From: an uncultured Peptostreptococcaceae bacterium
GTDB taxonomy: Bacteria; Bacillota; Clostridia; Peptostreptococcales; Anaerovoracaceae
NCBI GenBank assembly: GCA_949740445.1
Contig: CATJIF010000055.1
Span: forward strand, 1 to 37,460
Direction of reading: 5' to 3'
DNA: 37,460 bases
The notes under the pieces were generated by a model that saw nothing but the letters and a program-made list of their open reading frames with translations, searched no databases and had not been told where the DNA came from. Both the position numbers and the translations under genes were made by a program. Below are positions 26,431 to 33,139 of this stretch, one piece after another. Each line of letters begins with the position of its first letter. The first letter of the stretch is position 1.

Positions 26431-27558
26431 TTACATTAAGCTGTCACCCCGGCAGACGGCGATGTCGCAGCCGATGGCATTCAGACGGCGGCGCAGGTCG
26501 TTCAGGTGCTCGGCGGCCTCGCATCCGGTGTGCAGCTTATTGTCGTAAAGCATGTAGTTGCCGCGGACATCCGCGGGCGAAAGGTTGGGCATAATCACGT
26601 TGGCCCCAGCCCGGATGCCCAGTTCCCGCCCCTGGGGATGGATCGTTCCCAAAGCAGTGGTTGCTGGAAGGAGGACTTGCGGCAGCAGCAGGCGGATTGT
26701 GCCTAAGAGAAAGAGCGTCAGCTCCAGCGTTCCGGCGGGATAGCTGCGCAAGGGCGTATCCTTGTGGGGGATAAAGGGACCGATGCCCACCATGTGCGGC
26801 CGGAATTCCTGCAAAAATGCCAGGTCGGCAGCCAGGTGTTCGTCTGTCTGCCCCGGGGAGCCCACCATAAAGCCGCACCCCACCTGATAGCCGATGTCTT
26901 TTAAGCTGTGCAGGCACGCCATGCGGCGCTGCCAGGTCTGCTGCGGGGGATGAAGCATGGCGTAATGATCGGGATCTGCCGTTTCGTGGCGCAGCAGATA
27001 GCGGTCGGCGCCGGCTTCAAACCAGCGGCGATACACGGCTTCAGGACGTTCGCCGGCAGAAAGCGTTAGCGCGCAGTCGGGAAACCTCTGCTTGATTTGT
27101 AAAACCAGGCGCGTGAGGGATTCATCTGCGGCAGGGTTTTCGCCCCCCTGCAAAACGAAGGTGCGAAAGCCCAGCTTGTAGCCTGCGAGACAACAGTCTA
27201 AAATTTGCTGCTTTGTCAGCCGGTAGCGCTTTGCCGAATGGTTAGAACGGCGGATGCCGCAGTAAAGGCAGTCGCCTTTACAATCGTTGGTAAATTCGAT
27301 TAGGCCCCGAATGTAGACATTGATGCCGTAGTGCGCCTGCCGCAGGGCTTCCGACAGCGGAAAGAGAAATTCGCTGTCCGCTGGCTGTCTTTGGCGAAGC
27401 AGTGCTGTCCACTCCGCCCGGCTGAAAACAGCGCCCGCTGCCAGCTGCAGAAGCTGCTGCTGCACCTCCGTCTGAGGATGCGCCGAAGCGAAGACAGGCG
27501 GCAGCTGCCGGTTTTCGTTGGCATCAGGGTTTTGAGTACGATGGATAGAAGCATTCAT
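26431..27558 (-). CDS. hydE: [FeFe]-hydrogenase maturation radical SAM protein
   Basis: HydE (375 aa) is the radical SAM enzyme that processes the iron-containing HydG product during 2Fe-subcluster assembly. The cluster motif C93-KGD-C97-LY-C100 lies in EFTNDCKGDCLYCGIRR, typical of HydE and distinct from biotin synthase. FVLQGGENP and GCGFMVGSPGQT are also family-typical. The ATG overlaps the stop of the upstream small regulator by 4 nt. Confidence 0.95.
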   Translation of the reverse strand: MNASIHRTQNPDANENRQLPPVFASAHPQTEVQQQLLQLAAGAVFSRAEWTALLRQRQPADSEFLFPLSEALRQAHYGINVYIRGLIEFTNDCKGDCLYCGIRRSNHSAKRYRLTKQQILDCCLAGYKLGFRTFVLQGGENPAADESLTRLVLQIKQRFPDCALTLSAGERPEAVYRRWFEAGADRYLLRHETADPDHYAMLHPPQQTWQRRMACLHSLKDIGYQVGCGFMVGSPGQTDEHLAADLAFLQEFRPHMVGIGPFIPHKDTPLRSYPAGTLELTLFLLGTIRLLLPQVLLPATTALGTIHPQGRELGIRAGANVIMPNLSPADVRGNYMLYDNKLHTGCEAAEHLNDLRRRLNAIGCDIAVCRGDSLM

Positions 27559-27959
27559 GGCTGTATCCTCTTGGCTGCGTCGGGGTTGCCAGAGGCCGCT
27601 GCCTTGTCCGAGGGAACCTTGGAATAGATAGCTTTGGCGTTGACGCCCGGCAGCCGTCCCAGCTTTCCGGACAGAGCGCTGATGATATCCTGCGGGGCAT
27701 CTACAGCTACACTGATGATGTTAACATCCCGCTTTGCGTAGGGAATGCCCATGCGCCCGATAATCCACCGGCTGTACTGATGCAGGAGCGCATTCAGCTG
27801 ATCTACGGATTGCGGATGCGAAACGATAATGCCAATGAGAGCTACGCGCGAGGGGGCGCAGGAAGACTCAGGGTCAAAAGCGGAGGCAGCAGGGGCCACA
27901 GAAGTGGCGGTGCCGGAAGCGGCGACCGAAGAAGTGGAAACGGAAGAAACAGCGGACAT
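27555..27959 (-). CDS. TM1266-family iron-only hydrogenase system putative regulator
   Basis: A 134-residue protein whose core (about residues 38-115, VALIGIIVSHPQSVDQLNAL to VNAKAIYSKV) matches the TM1266 family of small ACT/NikR-C-like proteins found beside hydEFG. Its role in hydrogenase expression is assumed from context, not shown. The ATG at 27959 has AAAGGAG 5 nt upstream, so the long Ser/Ala/Thr/Val-rich N-terminal tail (residues 1-36), unusual for this ~80-90-residue family, appears to be translated. First gene of the hyd operon. Confidence 0.85.
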   Translation of the reverse strand: MSAVSSVSTSSVAASGTATSVAPAASAFDPESSCAPSRVALIGIIVSHPQSVDQLNALLHQYSRWIIGRMGIPYAKRDVNIISVAVDAPQDIISALSGKLGRLPGVNAKAIYSKVPSDKAAASGNPDAAKRIQP

Positions 27960-28018
27960 AAAAGCTCCTTTCTGCGCGAGGGCGGGAAAGCCTGGAATCT
28001 GCCGGAAGGGAGCGCATT

Positions 28019-28041
28019 AAAAAAGCGCCCGAAAGGGCGCT
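28019..28041 (-). terminator. Intrinsic terminator or leader attenuator upstream of the hyd operon
   Basis: Read on the minus strand, AGCGCCC-TTTC-GGGCGCT forms a 7-bp GC-rich hairpin followed by TTTTTT. It lies 195 nt after the Lrp stop and 60 nt before the first hyd gene. No promoter is visible between it and that gene, so it may attenuate the hyd leader rather than simply end the lrp transcript. Confidence 0.8.
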
Positions 28042-28057
28042 GAAATTACCGCGTGCG

Positions 28058-28201
28058 ATGCGAACATCCATGCGATGCAGTCAAGTCGGCCCTTCCGCCT
28101 CAGGAACCGGCTGCGTTTTCCATGCGTTGGAATGCGGCCTGGTTGCTTCGCGCGTCAGCGACGGGAATTTCGATATGCGTTTAAAATGCGATTGGGATGC
28201 G
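28058..28201 (-). repeat. Helically phased CGCAT motif cluster
   Basis: Seven copies of CGCAT (ATGCG on +) start at 28058, 28070, 28122, 28132, 28175, 28186 and 28197. Spacings within groups are 12, 10, 11 and 11 bp, i.e. about one helical turn. They lie between the Lrp stop and the hyd-operon leader hairpin. This could be an array of regulator binding sites; no known consensus was recognised. Confidence 0.4.
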
Positions 28202-28235
28202 TTTTATCTATCCGGCAATCGCTTTGGATAACTAA

Positions 28236-28691
28236 TTATTTGTTGGGCGAAGGCGATACGCTGTACAGGTGCTTAACGCTGGACAGCACGACGTTGGTTT
28301 GCGTCCGCTTGATGCCGGAAATGCCCTTAATGCGGTTCATCAGGTTTTCCAGTGTGGCAGTGTTGCGCGTGGTAATCTTGAGGACATAGTCGTATTCGCC
28401 GGTTACGTAGTGGCACTCCAGAATTTCGTCTTCCGTGCGGACAAAGTTCAGAAATTCGCTGGTCTGGTGCGGATTTTCCAGGCTGATGTTCATAATGACC
28501 GACAGCTCCTTATCCAGCGCCTGCGAGTTGAGGATAACCGTATATTTTTCGATGACGTTGGAGCTCTCCAGTTTTTTCAGGCGTTCACTGACTGCCGACA
28601 ACGACAGATTTACCTTCTTGCTCAATTCCGAAATGGAAACGCGGGAATTGGCCTGCAGAACTTCTAAAATTTTTACGTCGATAATATCCAT
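28236..28691 (-). CDS. Lrp/AsnC family transcriptional regulator
   Basis: A 151-residue regulator. The N-terminal winged helix-turn-helix (about residues 1-60) is typical: DIIDVKILEVLQANSRVSI, then LSLSAVSERLKKLE. The C-terminal RAM/ACT effector domain (about 65-145) includes YDYVLKITTRNTATLE. Such proteins usually bind an amino acid and act as octamers or dimers, but the ligand here is unknown. GAAGGCGGTG lies just upstream of the ATG. Its closeness to the hyd operon on the same strand makes that operon a plausible target. Confidence 0.93.
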   Translation of the reverse strand: MDIIDVKILEVLQANSRVSISELSKKVNLSLSAVSERLKKLESSNVIEKYTVILNSQALDKELSVIMNISLENPHQTSEFLNFVRTEDEILECHYVTGEYDYVLKITTRNTATLENLMNRIKGISGIKRTQTNVVLSSVKHLYSVSPSPNK

Positions 28692-28757
28692 CGAGACACC
28701 GCCTTATATTTTCCTTAACTTTCTCCATTCTGTAGGAGATATTTATAGATTACTCCA

Positions 28758-28786
28758 ATAATAACAGAAAAAATTGTGGAAATCAA
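28758..28786 (-). promoter_or_regulatory. Promoter of the Lrp/AsnC gene
   Basis: On the minus strand, TTGATT (28781-28786), a 17-bp spacer and TATTAT (28758-28763). An imperfect dyad GGAG-N14-CTCC lies just downstream (about 28735-28756) and could be an autoregulatory site. The remainder of 28692-28906 holds no gene; a weak hairpin after the acetyltransferase stop (CAGCAG/CTGCTG, then CTTTT) may be its terminator. Confidence 0.6.
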
Positions 28787-28906
28787 GGCTGGACAGTAAA
28801 ATAAACGGTGGAAATAACGGATTTTTTTGGATTTCCTTGCGTGCTGGAAAAGCAGCAGCGGATCGCTTAACATTATCTGCTGTCTGGACGCGAAAGGGCT
28901 CGGTAC

Positions 28907-29548
28907 CTATTTCAAATTATAGGAAAAATGTTCGATGTCCTCTGCAAGGATGAGGTCTTTTTTGCTGTCGGCTTCCGTGATTTTTCTCACCGGGCGGCAG
29001 GGGTTTCCAAAGGCCAGGAAATTGTCAGGAATGCTTTTGGTAACGACGCTCCCGGCACCGATTACTACATTATTGCCGATGGTAACGCCGCCGAGTACCG
29101 TTACGTTGCAGGCCAGCCAGACGTTATTGCCGATGTGGATTTCCTCGGCGTATTCCGCCATGGTGGTGCGTCCGTGCTCGTCCAGCCCCATGCGCTCCTG
29201 CGGAAGCAGCGGATGGTTGGTAGCCATCAGCGATACGTTGGGGCCAAAGCATACATTGTCGCCGATGTAGATCCTGGCATCGTCCATTACGGTCAGGTTA
29301 AAGTTAGCAAAAAAATTTTCACCGATAAAGGTATGTTTTCCGTAGTTAAACTGCACAGGCCCCTGAAAGTAAAAAGTGCGGCCGCTCTTTCCCAGTATGC
29401 GCTGTATTACCTCTGTACGCCGGGGGTCGTATTCGTCCATCGCGTTGTATTCCTGGCAGGCGATGTGGGCGGAATGCTTGATGTCTCTCAATTCCTGCGA
29501 CCTGGGGTCGAACATCTTTCCTGCAAATATTTTTTCTTCTTCTGTCAT
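28907..29548 (-). CDS. Maltose/galactoside O-acetyltransferase-like hexapeptide acetyltransferase
   Basis: A 213-residue left-handed beta-helix acetyltransferase of the Maa/LacA/NodL group, using acetyl-CoA to acetylate a sugar hydroxyl. The N-terminal Mac domain begins MTEEEKIFAGKMFDPRSQEL. The hexapeptide core has the active-site region MATNHPLLP (His near residue 115) and IHIGNNVWLACNVTVLGGV. The ATG at 29548 has GGATGGAG upstream and a good promoter behind it. A longer open frame reaching 29800 would add 84 residues encoded partly by the GGCAA array, but it begins upstream of the promoter and lacks an SD. Confidence 0.92.
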   Translation of the reverse strand: MTEEEKIFAGKMFDPRSQELRDIKHSAHIACQEYNAMDEYDPRRTEVIQRILGKSGRTFYFQGPVQFNYGKHTFIGENFFANFNLTVMDDARIYIGDNVCFGPNVSLMATNHPLLPQERMGLDEHGRTTMAEYAEEIHIGNNVWLACNVTVLGGVTIGNNVVIGAGSVVTKSIPDNFLAFGNPCRPVRKITEADSKKDLILAEDIEHFSYNLK

Positions 29549-29583
29549 GAGATAGCTCCATCCTTTCGTATTGTAGTAAGTGT

Positions 29584-29613
29584 AGTATAGTCCAAATGCC
29601 GCAGGCGTGTCAA
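29584..29613 (-). promoter_or_regulatory. Promoter of the acetyltransferase gene
   Basis: On the minus strand, consensus TTGACA (29608-29613), an 18-bp spacer and TATACT (29584-29589). It lies back-to-back with the Crp/Fnr promoter 46 bp away and fixes the acetyltransferase start downstream at 29548. Confidence 0.78.
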
Positions 29614-29659
29614 CGGCCGCCCGTTTGGGAAGCGCCGGGAAAAAGCCGGTGCGCAGGCG

Positions 29660-29688
29660 GTGACAATGGCAGGGGTTTATGCTATGAT
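29660..29688 (+). promoter_or_regulatory. Promoter of the Crp/Fnr gene
   Basis: GTGACA (29660-29665), a 17-bp spacer and TATGAT (29683-29688), each hexamer one mismatch from consensus. The predicted transcription start (about 29695) falls at the first base of the GGCAA array, so the array would form most of the mRNA leader. Confidence 0.65.
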
Positions 29689-29695
29689 AATAAAA

Positions 29696-29760
29696 GGCAA
29701 GGCAAGGCAAGGCAAGGCAAGGCAAGGCAAGGCAAGGCAAGGCAAGGCAAGGCAAGGCAA
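29696..29760 (+). repeat. Perfect GGCAA pentanucleotide tandem repeat, 13 copies
   Basis: Thirteen uninterrupted GGCAA units (65 bp), starting where the Crp/Fnr transcript is predicted to begin and ending one base before the ribosome binding site GGGAGGGG (29761-29768). The repeat has no stop codon in any frame on either strand. Perfect pentanucleotide tracts of this length are prone to slipped-strand copy-number change. Confidence 0.97.
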
Positions 29761-29774
29761 GGGAGGGGCAATCT

Positions 29775-30431
29775 ATGGAGTTTGCAGATGGTTTTCCCAT
29801 ATGGGATCGCCTGACATCCGATCAGCAAAACAGGCTGCACAACAGCGTCGTCAGCCGCACCGTAAGCAAAGGCACAGTGCTTCATAACGGCAGTGCGGAT
29901 TGTACCGGGCTGTTTTTGGTAAAATCTGGACAGCTCAGGGCGTACATCCTCTCCGAAGAAGGGCGGGAAATTACGATTTATCGCCTGTTCGACAGGGATA
30001 TGTGCCTGCTTTCCGCCTCCTGCATCATGCGTTCGATTCAGTTTGAGATTGTCATCGGGGCAGAAAAAGATACGGAACTTTGGGTTATTCCCTCCGGCGT
30101 GTATAAAGAAATCATGGAAGAATCAGCGCCTGCAGCAAATTTTATCAACGAGATCATGGCCAGCCGGTTTTCCGAGGTCATGTGGCTTTTAGAGCAGATT
30201 CTATGGCGAAGCATGGACCGGCGCGTGGCTTCTTTTTTGCTGGAGGAGGCTTCGATAGAAAATGGCAGCTGTCTGCACATGACGCACGAAGCGCTGGCCA
30301 GCCACCTGGGTACGCACCGGGAAGTAGTTACCCGCATGCTGCGCTATTTTCAGGGGGAAGGGATGGTAAAGCTGAGCCGGGGCGTTATCGAAATTATAGA
30401 TGAAGAAAAATTGAAGGCGCTGCAATCGTAA
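29775..30431 (+). CDS. Crp/Fnr family transcriptional regulator
   Basis: A 218-residue regulator. The N-terminal cyclic-nucleotide-binding-like beta-roll spans about residues 10-125, and the C-terminal winged helix about 150-215. The recognition helix GTHREVVTRMLRYFQ carries Arg-Glu...Arg spaced as in CRP. Cysteines at 43, 77 and 83 (FDRDMCLLSASCIM) could sense redox state or bind an Fe-S cluster; they are fewer and placed differently from FNR. The ATG at 29775 follows GGGAGGGG by 6 nt. It converges on the CoA-disulfide reductase operon, a likely target. The adjacent GGCAA array may make its expression variable. Confidence 0.92.
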   Translation: MEFADGFPIWDRLTSDQQNRLHNSVVSRTVSKGTVLHNGSADCTGLFLVKSGQLRAYILSEEGREITIYRLFDRDMCLLSASCIMRSIQFEIVIGAEKDTELWVIPSGVYKEIMEESAPAANFINEIMASRFSEVMWLLEQILWRSMDRRVASFLLEEASIENGSCLHMTHEALASHLGTHREVVTRMLRYFQGEGMVKLSRGVIEIIDEEKLKALQS

Positions 30432-30469
30432 ACGGCAAGGGCTGCGAAAAAACGGCAAAGAAAACAATC

Positions 30470-30506
30470 GCCCGCTGAGTATAAGAAATCAGCGGGCATT
30501 TATTTT
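30470..30506. terminator. Bidirectional intrinsic terminator
   Basis: GCCCGCTGA (30470-30478) and TCAGCGGGC (30489-30497) form a perfect 9-bp stem with a 10-nt loop. The plus-strand tail is ATTTATTTT; the minus-strand tail is GATTGTTTTC. It lies between the convergent Crp/Fnr gene and the CoA-disulfide reductase gene and can serve both. Confidence 0.8.
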
Positions 30507-30509
30507 GCA

Positions 30510-32201
30510 CTATTGATCCATACCGCAGGCGGTGGCAGCTTTTATCAGGCGCGCATCGTTCATTACCGCATGGTAAAAGCGGAATCCACCGGAGAAGTTA
30601 TAGGTATCGAAGCCGTTTGCGGAGAGAATCCGCGCGGCGATATAGCTGCGCAGGCCGCTTTGGCAGATAACATAGACCGGCTTTCCCTGTTCGATTTCGC
30701 CAAGCCGCTGGCGGAGTTCGTCTACAGGAATATTTTTGAAGCCGTCGATGTGACCGCAGGCGTATTCCTGCACTGTCCGCGCATCCAGCAGCGTTACGCT
30801 GCCGTCGCGGGGAAGCGCCGACACATCCGATATGTGGAACTGCTTTACAACGCCGTTTGCCAGGTTTTCGACCATAAATCCTGCCATGTTGACAGGGTCT
30901 TTTGCCGAGGAATACGGCGGCGCATAGGAGAGGTCGAGATCCTTCAGCTGAATTGCCGTCATCTTTGCGTGAATGGCCGCAGCCAGCACGTCGATGCGCT
31001 TATCCACGCCTTCGTAGCCGACGATTTGGGCGCCTAGCAGGCGGAAGGTTTCTTGTTCAAAGACCACCTTCATCGTCATCAGCTTGCCGCCGGGATAATA
31101 GCCCGCGTGGCTCATGGGGGATAAGACGACCGCTTCGGCAGCGATACCTGCTTTTCTGGCAGTTGTCTCGTTAATGCCAGTGGTAGCTGCGGTCATGTCA
31201 AAGACCTTGACGATGGAACTGCCCTGAGAACCGGCGTAGCGGCTGTCGCCGCCGCAGATGTTATCGGCAGCAATGCGGCCTTGTTTATTAGCAGGTCCCG
31301 CAAGCGAGATCAGGGCTCTTTGCCCGGTAACGGAATGGGCGACCTCTACCGCATCGCCTACAGCGTAAATATCCGGAACGGAGGTTTCCATCCGCTCGTT
31401 GACGACGATGCTGTTCTTTATGCCCAGAGATAACCCGGCGTCTTTGGCAAGCTGGGTATCGGGAGTAACGCCGATGGCAAATACCGCCATGTCAGCGTGC
31501 AGCGGAGCCGCGCCTTTTAACAGCACATCCACGCCGCCATCGCTTTCTGCAAAGCCTTCCACAGTATGCCCCAAAAGCAGCTGGACGCCGTGACCGCGCA
31601 TTTCTGCATGGATAAAGGAAGCCATGTCCGGGTCGAAGGGATTCATCAGCTGCTTTGGACGCTGGACGATGGTAACTTCCATGCCCAGTTCCCGCAGGTT
31701 TTCAGAAAGCTCCAGCCCGATAAAACCGCCGCCCGCCAATATGACGGATTTGGGGCGATTCTGGCGGATGTAATCCTTTATGCGGAAGGTATCTTCCACG
31801 GTGCGCAGCGTAAAGAGCTTATCAATCTCTGCACCGGGAAGCGCGGGCAGCGTGGGCTTTGCGCCAGGCGACAGGAGCAGCTTATCGTAGGATTCGTCAA
31901 AGACTTCGCCAGTATCCAGGTGTTTGACCGTTACGGTTTTTTTATCGGGATGGATGGCAACGACTTCGTGGCGCACTTTCATATTCACGCGGAAGCGGGA
32001 GAAGAAGCTTTCCGGCGTCTGCAGCGTCAGGGCCTCCGGCTCGGTAATTATGTCGCCGATGTAATAGGGCAGGCCGCAGTTTGCGTAGGAAATATATCCC
32101 GAACGCTCGAATACAACGATTTCGGCGGTTTCATCCAGCCTGCGGATTCTGGCGGCAGCGGTGGCGCCTCCGGCCACACCGCCTACAATAACTACTTTCA
32201 T
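30510..32201 (-). CDS. CoA-disulfide reductase with C-terminal rhodanese domain
   Basis: A 563-residue flavoprotein of the CoADR-rhodanese type. The N-terminus VVIVGGVAGGATAAARIRR is the FAD-binding motif. The single active-site Cys42 lies in YANCGLPYYIGD, as in CoA-disulfide and related persulfide reductases. A second Rossmann region (ILAGGGFIGLELSENL, near residue 155) binds NAD(P)H. The C-terminal rhodanese domain (about 460-555) has its own Cys in VYVICQSGLRSY. Such enzymes reduce CoA disulfide, CoA persulfide or polysulfide; which substrate is used here cannot be read. Last gene of a three-gene operon, 13 nt after the membrane Fe-S protein. Confidence 0.92.
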   Translation of the reverse strand: MKVVIVGGVAGGATAAARIRRLDETAEIVVFERSGYISYANCGLPYYIGDIITEPEALTLQTPESFFSRFRVNMKVRHEVVAIHPDKKTVTVKHLDTGEVFDESYDKLLLSPGAKPTLPALPGAEIDKLFTLRTVEDTFRIKDYIRQNRPKSVILAGGGFIGLELSENLRELGMEVTIVQRPKQLMNPFDPDMASFIHAEMRGHGVQLLLGHTVEGFAESDGGVDVLLKGAAPLHADMAVFAIGVTPDTQLAKDAGLSLGIKNSIVVNERMETSVPDIYAVGDAVEVAHSVTGQRALISLAGPANKQGRIAADNICGGDSRYAGSQGSSIVKVFDMTAATTGINETTARKAGIAAEAVVLSPMSHAGYYPGGKLMTMKVVFEQETFRLLGAQIVGYEGVDKRIDVLAAAIHAKMTAIQLKDLDLSYAPPYSSAKDPVNMAGFMVENLANGVVKQFHISDVSALPRDGSVTLLDARTVQEYACGHIDGFKNIPVDELRQRLGEIEQGKPVYVICQSGLRSYIAARILSANGFDTYNFSGGFRFYHAVMNDARLIKAATACGMDQ

Positions 32202-32214
32202 AGCAGGTTCCTCC

Positions 32215-32790
32215 TTACATTTTATGATTTTTAACTTTGCAGATCAGTTGCGTCATCGTTCCCATGGGGCAGTAGACGCACCAGCTGCGGGGCTTAAACA
32301 GAACCATGGTAATCAGGCCAAGGACGGTAGAGGTAAGCATAACACTGTAAAAACCGAAGGCAAACTGGGCGACGCCGGGATGTAGAAGCGTGCCGTGATA
32401 GGCCCAATGCCAGGGAAGACGGAAGCTCCACAACAGCGTAACTACCTGTTTTAGGCTGGCAGCGCCTTCAAATACCAGATACGTATTCCAGAGCATTTGA
32501 AAAAACATAAGGAAGAAGAAAATCAGAAATCCATAGCGGAATGCCTTGCTTTTCATAAAGCGGGGGATATCCTTCTTCCGCGACAGGCCGAAGCGGCCGC
32601 CTAACAATCCAAACAGCTGTCCCCGGCCGCAATAGCGGTTGCAGTAGCCTTTTGTACCCTGCGACACGGAGATAATCAGGGGAATAAAAAAGCACAGAAG
32701 CCCCAGCCAGGCGAACAGGATGTTGAAAAATCCTAAAATCAGGTAGGTTAGGGACAATACCCATAAGTAGTCGTACCAACGTTTTTTCAT
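32215..32790 (-). CDS. Polytopic 4Fe-4S binding membrane protein (NapH/Fer4_5-like)
   Basis: A 191-residue protein with about four membrane segments (roughly residues 10-42, 85-107 and 140-165). Cysteine clusters face the same side: YC50NRYC54GRGQLFG near the first segments and WC171VYC174P...C184 at the C-terminus. The repeated CxxxC/CxxCP pattern resembles NapH/NosR-type electron-transfer membrane proteins, though the full CX3CP...CX3CP pair is not exact. It may pass electrons between the quinone pool or a membrane donor and the ferredoxin encoded just upstream. ATG overlaps the ferredoxin stop by 4 nt. Confidence 0.75.
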   Translation of the reverse strand: MKKRWYDYLWVLSLTYLILGFFNILFAWLGLLCFFIPLIISVSQGTKGYCNRYCGRGQLFGLLGGRFGLSRKKDIPRFMKSKAFRYGFLIFFFLMFFQMLWNTYLVFEGAASLKQVVTLLWSFRLPWHWAYHGTLLHPGVAQFAFGFYSVMLTSTVLGLITMVLFKPRSWCVYCPMGTMTQLICKVKNHKM

Positions 32791-32993
32791 GCGGAAACCT
32801 CCCTGAGCTCAATAACCGATGCCGGGCATTCTTTGGCGCACCGGCCGCATCCTACACATTTTGCCGTATCTACAAGCGCAGCGATTCCCTTTTGGATTTC
32901 GATGGCAGATACAGGGCATACCTTTACACAACACCCGCAGGCGACGCAAAAGTTTTGATCGACGGCCGCCTTTTGCCGTTTTTTTTCGTTCAT
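32787..32993 (-). CDS. 2[4Fe-4S] ferredoxin-type protein
   Basis: A 68-residue protein with two bacterial ferredoxin motifs: C16-VA-C19-GC-C22-VKV-C26-P and CVGCGRCAKECP. It carries electrons at low potential, here probably for the membrane Fe-S protein and/or the CoA-disulfide reductase that follow. GAGGAGG is 10 nt before the ATG at 32993 and 7 nt before a TTG at 32996; either start adds at most one residue. Confidence 0.9.
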   Translation of the reverse strand: MNEKKRQKAAVDQNFCVACGCCVKVCPVSAIEIQKGIAALVDTAKCVGCGRCAKECPASVIELREVSA

Positions 32994-33025
32994 CAATGAT
33001 ATACCTCCTCAGAGTTGATGCTTTT

Positions 33026-33066
33026 ATTATAGCAAGGCGGCAGGAGGGTTTCCGTGATAAAGTTAC
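33026..33066 (-). promoter_or_regulatory. Promoter of the ferredoxin operon with a possible Crp/Fnr site
   Basis: On the minus strand a perfect -10 (TATAAT, 33026-33031) has no recognisable -35, as at activator-dependent promoters. An imperfect dyad GTGATAAAGTTAC (33054-33066 on +) is centred at 33060, about -41 from the predicted start near 33019, the class II activator position. GTGA is the half-site contacted by the Arg-Glu...Arg recognition pattern seen in the nearby Crp/Fnr protein. Confidence 0.5.
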
Positions 33067-33116
33067 AAAAAAGAACCCTTTCATCCGGTGATTGCTTTTG
33101 CCGGTGAAAAGGGTTC
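33067..33116 (-). terminator. Intrinsic terminator after the solute-binding protein gene
   Basis: Long inverted repeat: GAACCCTTT (33073-33081) pairs with AAAGGGTTC (33108-33116), with further imperfect pairing of CATCCGG and CCGGTG inside. On the minus strand it is followed by TTTTTTG. It closes the kinase/solute-binding-protein transcript just before the ferredoxin promoter. Confidence 0.85.
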
Positions 33117-33139
33117 GATATCAAGCTATTTTAACACGC

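Noticed and set aside
29696..29760. CRISPR-like or minisatellite protein-coding repeat
   Set aside because: The unit is only 5 bp with no spacers, so it is a simple sequence repeat, not CRISPR. The frames through it are not conserved-looking proteins.
28907..29800. A 297-residue form of the acetyltransferase with an N-terminal LPCLA-type repeat encoded by the GGCAA tract
   Set aside because: The upstream start has no SD and lies behind the consensus promoter at 29584-29613; the 213-residue form from 29548 has a good SD and the family N-terminus.
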